NCBI GenBank assembly: GCA_964235675.1
Contig: CAXSEA010000043.1
Location: 1 to 20,860, forward strand
Direction of reading: 5' to 3'
Length of the DNA: 20,860 bases
DNA from: CAXSEA01 sp964235675
Lineage (GTDB): Bacteria; Armatimonadota; Armatimonadia; Armatimonadales; Capsulimonadaceae
Under the pieces are notes generated by a model that was not told where the DNA came from, did not search any database, and was given only the letters and a program-made list of their open reading frames with translations. Position numbers and translations under genes: made by a program. This document shows positions 17,589-20,860 of the stretch, piece after piece; the first letter of the stretch is position 1, and each line of letters opens with the position of its first letter.

Positions 17589-17987
17589 ATGAAAATCGCC
17601 GCTCTCATCGCGCGTGTTCTACTCGGCCTAATGTTCGTCGTCTTTGGCCTCAACGGCTTCCTGCACTTTATTCACCAGCCGCCCCCGACCGGCTTGGCGC
17701 TTCAATACCTGACCGTGATGACTGAGTCCCACATGTTCGCCGCCGTCTACGCGCTCCAGTTCATCGGCGGCCTTCTGGTGCTGATCCCCCGCACCATCCC
17801 CATCGGCTTAATCATCCTCGGCCCGATCATCGCCAACATCCTGCTCTTCCACATCACGATGGAACCCAGCGGCCTCCCACCCGGCTTAGTGGCGCTCATC
17901 CTCTGGGCAATCGTCTTCTACAGCGTCCGCGCCAACTTCGCCGGAGTTTTCGACGCCCCGCTCGGGACTCGGGTAGCCTCGGCGTAG
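17589..17987 (+). CDS. DoxX-like small integral membrane protein
   Basis: The 132-residue protein has four hydrophobic segments: about 4-27, 48-66, 70-90 and 97-113. The first, ALIARVLLGLMFVVFGLNGF, with a following HFI and a short Pro-rich loop, is typical of DoxX-like proteins. The middle segments contain ALQFIGGLLVLIP and GLIILGPIIANILLFH, also characteristic. DoxX relatives are associated with redox or stress functions, but no specific role can be assigned here. AAAGGAAA about 10 nt before the ATG is a good ribosome binding site. It is convergent with the exporter at 18154; a shared hairpin lies between them. Confidence 0.8.
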   Translation: MKIAALIARVLLGLMFVVFGLNGFLHFIHQPPPTGLALQYLTVMTESHMFAAVYALQFIGGLLVLIPRTIPIGLIILGPIIANILLFHITMEPSGLPPGLVALILWAIVFYSVRANFAGVFDAPLGTRVASA

Positions 17988-17995
17988 CACCTGCC

Positions 17996-18149
17996 ACCCA
18001 TCCGCCCTTCGGGCACCTTCCCTAAAGGGAAAGAATTATTTGCAGCAACTCTGTAGATCTAGCCAAACAAACAGGCCGCTGAAAACACGTTCAGCGGCCA
18101 TAAACACTTCCTTCCCTTTAGGGAAGGTGCCCGAGAGGGCGGATAGGTC
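17996..18149. repeat. paired-hairpin repeat, head-to-head pair I/J, subfamily 2
   Basis: The left unit (17996-18035, minus sense) has second stem GCCC-GAA-GGGC. The right unit (18108-18149, plus sense) has GCCC-GAGA-GGGC. The spacer starts ATTTGCAGCAA, like the pair at 12949, and also encloses the hairpin at 18074-18099. The pair fills the gap between two convergent genes almost completely. Confidence 0.85.
18074..18099 (-). terminator. hairpin terminator between convergent genes
   Basis: A perfect 10-bp stem, GGCCGCTGAA (18074-18083) with its complement at 18090-18099, has a 6-nt loop. Read leftward it is followed by TGTTTGTTTGG; the rightward flank has no T tract. It most likely ends the tetR-exporter transcript. 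Confidence 0.65.
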
Positions 18150-18153
18150 CCAC

Positions 18154-19881
18154 TTAGTCCATCATTGCCTCCACGTGCACTTTCACCTTCGGCTTTCTCA
18201 GCAGCAAAACAGCCGGCAATGTCACGATGTTGACCACCAGCACCAGCAAGAACGCGTCGTTGTAGCTCATTACCGTCGCCTGACGCATCAGTTCAGCCCC
18301 CAGAACTCCAAGCGCCGCGCTCTGCCCGTTGGCGACGCTCATCCCATGCGCGACGAACCCGCCGCCGATTGCATGCAGCTCCTGGAAAAACAGCCCGTTG
18401 GACATCTGATAGTTCTGCAACAGATCCACCCGGTGCAGCTGCAAATGCTGCTGCACGTAAGTCGCCAGCAACGCGATTCCAAACGAGCCGCCGAGCTGGC
18501 GCGACAAGTTCAATAGTCCCGATGCCTGCTGCAAATCCTTCTTTTCCAAACTGGCGAACGCCGCCTGGTTGATCGGCACGAACAGCAACCCCGTTCCAAG
18601 TCCGCGCAGTAGAAGCGCGAATGTCGTATCCTCCGAGCCGGAGGCGGTGCTCAAATGCCCGAGCAGCCACATCGACCAGACCGTAATCACCGTACCGGCG
18701 GCAATCAGCCACCGGCTGTCCACCTGCACGCCAGGCCGGTTCAAAATCGCGCCGCACAACAGCACGCTGATCCCCGTCGCCACGCCGCCTGGCAGCAGCG
18801 CGAGTCCGGTCTGCATCGACGTGAACCCCAGCACGTTCTGCGCCACCAGCGGGAACAGATAAGTGCCACCGTAAATTCCAAAGCCCAGCACCACGAACAG
18901 CCCCAGGCAAACCGACAAAATCGGGTTCTTCAGCACCCGGAAGTTAATCACCGGAGCTTTGTTCTTGGGCGATAGCTGCCACCAGATTAACCCCGTGACA
19001 CAGATCACCGAAATCACCGTCAGCGTGCAGATCATCGCATCCTGGAACCAGTCGTTGCGCTCACCCTCTTCCAGGACATACTGCATTGTCCCCAAGCCCG
19101 TCGCCAGCAGCCCGATTCCCAGCCAGTCCACCACACCGCCTTTTTTCGGCGCTTCGGTATCGTGCAAAAACGTAATCACCAAAAACGCCGCCGCAATTCC
19201 CAGCGGCACGTTGATTAAAAAGCACCAGTTCCAAGTGTAGTTGTCCGTGATATAGCCGCCCAAAGTCGGCCCCAGCGTCGGCCCAATCGTCAGGCACATC
19301 ATAAACAGCGACTGCACCAGCCCCTGCTCCTTCTTCGGAAACACTTGCACCAAAGTTGCCTGCGACGTCGACAGCAGTGCCGCGCCACCCGCGCCCTGAA
19401 GCACGCGCCAGAAGACGATCTCCGGCAAAGTCCCGCTCGTCCCGCAGAAAAACGACGCGATGATAAAAATCACGATCGACGCCGACAAATACCGCTTCCG
19501 CCCGAACCGCACCGTCAAAAACGCCGTCATCGGCAGCACGATCACGTTCGACAGGATATAGCCCGTCACCACCCAGCCGATCTCCTCCGACGTCGCCCCC
19601 AGGTTCCCCGCCATCTGAGGCAAAGCCACATTGACAATGGTGGTATCCAAAACCTGCAGCATCGCCGCCGTAATCAATCCCAGCAAAATAAACCAGCGCA
19701 GCGGGTTCACCACCTCGTGAACCATAGGCGCGTTCAGCGGAGTGGAAGGCGCGTGCCCCCGCTCCGGCTTCGACGGCTCAATCGGCAGCCCGTCCAACGC
19801 CTCGGGCGGCGATTGGACTACCGTCGTCGCGACTGGAACCGGCTCGTCAACTTCATTCGGCCTTTTCAGTGTAGTTGCCAT
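18154..19881 (-). CDS. MFS drug exporter, DHA2 (EmrB-like) family
   Basis: The product has 575 residues from the ATG at 19881; the longer frame to 19980 would overlap tetR and adds unrelated residues. It is an inner-membrane proton antiporter by family. Landmarks are VLDTTIVNVALP (77-88), FGRKRYLS (126-133), FWRVLQGAGGAAL (157-169), the antiporter motif GPTLGPTLGGYITD (200-213) and FLINVPLG (221-228). About 14 TM segments follow. A Pro-rich cytosolic N-terminus of about 60 residues is longer than in E. coli EmrB. The ATG lies 13 nt after the tetR stop codon with no clear Shine-Dalgarno, so translation probably depends on coupling to tetR. Control by that repressor is the natural inference. 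No EmrA-type adaptor gene is present. Confidence 0.94.
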   Translation of the reverse strand: MATTLKRPNEVDEPVPVATTVVQSPPEALDGLPIEPSKPERGHAPSTPLNAPMVHEVVNPLRWFILLGLITAAMLQVLDTTIVNVALPQMAGNLGATSEEIGWVVTGYILSNVIVLPMTAFLTVRFGRKRYLSASIVIFIIASFFCGTSGTLPEIVFWRVLQGAGGAALLSTSQATLVQVFPKKEQGLVQSLFMMCLTIGPTLGPTLGGYITDNYTWNWCFLINVPLGIAAAFLVITFLHDTEAPKKGGVVDWLGIGLLATGLGTMQYVLEEGERNDWFQDAMICTLTVISVICVTGLIWWQLSPKNKAPVINFRVLKNPILSVCLGLFVVLGFGIYGGTYLFPLVAQNVLGFTSMQTGLALLPGGVATGISVLLCGAILNRPGVQVDSRWLIAAGTVITVWSMWLLGHLSTASGSEDTTFALLLRGLGTGLLFVPINQAAFASLEKKDLQQASGLLNLSRQLGGSFGIALLATYVQQHLQLHRVDLLQNYQMSNGLFFQELHAIGGGFVAHGMSVANGQSAALGVLGAELMRQATVMSYNDAFLLVLVVNIVTLPAVLLLRKPKVKVHVEAMMD

Positions 19882-19894
19882 AAGAAACCCAAAT

Positions 19895-20518
19895 CTAGGC
19901 GCGTAGCCCGGTAAAAAAAACATCGACCATAACGCCTTGCATGTCGGGCAGAGCGCCCTCGACACAAGCGGCGGAAACAAGATTCATCAGCATCTGCACC
20001 ACCATAGGAGCAGGCAGATCGACGCGCACCTCGCCCGCCGCCTGTGCGCCCTCCACGATCTCGGTCAGCAACATCGCCCGGCGCTCGGAGACCGCCTGGT
20101 AATCCGGATGAGACAAAACCGCCGCCAGCGACTGCTTCACCTTCACCAGCGCCGCCCGCGCCGGCTCCGCCTTGCTCTCGATCATCCAGTGGACAATTTG
20201 CTTCAACCGCTCCACCGGAGACAGCGCCAAATCCAGCGCTCCGATCATCGCCACCGACTCCCCGGCCAAAATCAGCAGCGCCCGCAGCACGATCTCGTCC
20301 CGCGACTTGAAATGGTGATAAAGCGTCTGCCGGGAAATTCCCACCCGCGCCGCCACCGCCTCCATCGTGAGCGCATCATAGCCTTGCTCCACCATCAGCG
20401 CAAATGCCGCGTCCAAAATCGCTTCGCCCCGCGCCACCCGCTGACGCTCCCGCAGCCCGCCAGGCTCGTCCACCGCCGGAATCAACGCGTCATCTCTCTC
20501 CAATAAAGCAGTTGCCAT
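19895..20518 (-). CDS. TetR/AcrR family transcriptional repressor
   Basis: The 207-residue product has the TetR DNA-binding domain at about 27-73: ILDAAFALMVEQGYDALTME (34-53), then VAARVGISRQTLYHHFKSRD (55-74), the canonical helix-turn-helix. The rest is the helical ligand-binding and dimer domain, about 80-207, with no motif that reveals the ligand. It is the first gene of a two-gene operon with a drug exporter, so autorepression relieved by an exporter substrate is likely. The promoter contains a perfect palindrome overlapping the -10 and spacer. The predicted transcription start coincides with the ATG, implying a leaderless mRNA. Confidence 0.94.
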   Translation of the reverse strand: MATALLERDDALIPAVDEPGGLRERQRVARGEAILDAAFALMVEQGYDALTMEAVAARVGISRQTLYHHFKSRDEIVLRALLILAGESVAMIGALDLALSPVERLKQIVHWMIESKAEPARAALVKVKQSLAAVLSHPDYQAVSERRAMLLTEIVEGAQAAGEVRVDLPAPMVVQMLMNLVSAACVEGALPDMQGVMVDVFFTGLRA

Positions 20519-20523
20519 AGCTT

Positions 20524-20553
20524 TATTTTACACTACTGTAAAATATTTGTCAA
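20524..20553 (-). promoter_or_regulatory. tetR promoter with overlapping palindromic operator
   Basis: On the minus strand TTGACA (20548-20553), a 17-bp spacer and TAAAAT (20525-20530) form a near-consensus promoter. The palindrome TATTTTACA-GTAG-TGTAAAATA (20524-20545) has perfect 9-bp arms and covers the -10 and most of the spacer, as expected for a TetR operator. Confidence 0.85.
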
Positions 20554-20565
20554 AGCTGTCGGCGA

Positions 20566-20622
20566 CCTCTCCGTCCTTCGGGCACCTCTCCTAAAGGAGA
20601 GGTGCCCGAAGAGTGGAGAGGG
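20566..20622. repeat. long near-perfect palindrome, hairpin repeat of a third type
   Basis: The inner arms CTTCGGGCACCTCTCCT (20576-20592) and 20595-20611 are perfectly complementary over 17 bp with a 2-nt centre. Outer CCTCTCC/GGAGAGG arms extend it to about 57 bp. It shares the GGTGCCCGAAG core with unit I but has a different first stem. It lies between the tetR promoter and the terminator of the next gene. Confidence 0.8.
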
Positions 20623-20634
20623 TAGCCACAAAAA

Positions 20635-20663
20635 AGCCCCGACGCAAAAATCGCGTCGAGGCT
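20635..20663 (-). terminator. terminator of the aldo/keto reductase gene
   Basis: AGCC-C-CGACGC (20635-20645) pairs with GCGTCG-A-GGCT (20653-20663) with one mismatch and a 7-nt loop. Read leftward it runs into TTTTTT. It starts 20 nt after the reductase stop codon. Confidence 0.88.
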
Positions 20664-20682
20664 AAAACCTATCTCCGGAATA

Positions 20683-20860
20683 TCAACCAGCCGCAGGCAT
20701 ATCAGTCCCAATCTTGTTCAGTTCCGCCACCGCGTCCGCCGGCAGCTCTAATCCCGCCCCGGCCACATTCTCCCGCAGATGCGCCACCGACGAAGTCCCC
20801 GGAATCAGCAGGATGTTCGGCGAGCGCTGCAGCAGCCAGGCCAGCGCCACCTGCATCGGC
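20683..20860 (-). CDS. aldo/keto reductase, C-terminal part (gene runs off the window)
   Basis: The last 58 codons are present, ending in TGA at 20683-20685. The visible sequence MQVALAWLLQRSPNILLIPG, then TSSVAHLRENVAGAGLEL and ADAVAELNKIG, is the end of an NADPH-dependent aldo/keto reductase barrel. The IPGTSSVAHLREN stretch corresponds to the conserved cofactor-binding region (IPGxxxxxHLxEN). The catalytic Asp/Tyr/Lys/His are outside the window. It is upstream in the same direction as tetR, but a terminator and the tetR promoter separate them. Confidence 0.9.
   Translation of the reverse strand, partial: PMQVALAWLLQRSPNILLIPGTSSVAHLRENVAGAGLELPADAVAELNKIGTDMPAAG

Overview
The window looks like chromosomal DNA from a high-GC, free-living bacterium. 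The large ECF sigma factor carrying its own membrane segment and C-terminal domain, the many single-gene transcription units and the abundant short hairpin repeats fit Armatimonadota (Capsulimonas-like) or a neighbouring phylum. That placement is an inference from gene style; no rRNA or phylogenetic marker was read.

Left part (1-6660): a leftward 14-TM DHA2-type drug exporter; a 173-bp MITE-like element with TA-bounded inverted repeats; a membrane-tethered ECF sigma factor fused to a carboxypeptidase-regulatory-like region; a class I SAM methyltransferase; a secreted protein with two tandem retropepsin-like domains; and an orphan 93-aa protein. Middle (6660-9000): a leftward DUF5335 gene with its terminator, then a tight rightward three-gene operon (probable dual-OB protein plus two different DUF488 proteins). 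This operon is one of the two most interesting loci.

9400-12900: a protein quality-control pair, Hsp20 (with IPI motif) and the ATP-dependent protease Lon, separated by a paired hairpin repeat. 13100-15190: a YukJ/DUF2278 protein, then the second notable locus: a near-consensus promoter, a short structured G+C-rich RNA ending in a U-rich tract, and directly after it an Abi_2/AbiF-like HEPN ribonuclease gene. This is the architecture expected of an RNA-antitoxin/HEPN-toxin unit. A 54-aa acidic ORF follows. The Abi gene is visibly lower in GC than its neighbours.

Right part (15190-20860): an aquaporin Z (leftward), an amidohydrolase of the 2,3-dihydroxybenzoate/gamma-resorcylate decarboxylase type, a DoxX-like membrane protein, and a leftward tetR-exporter operon whose promoter contains a perfect 22-bp palindrome and appears to yield a leaderless tetR mRNA. 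At the edge is the C-terminus of an aldo/keto reductase.

Scattered through the intergenic gaps are head-to-head pairs of a two-hairpin repeat. Its second stem changes sequence between loci while keeping base pairing, and the arms of each pair stay the same type. I know of no description of this particular repeat, though I could not search for one. No CRISPR array, tRNA, rRNA or transposase gene was seen.
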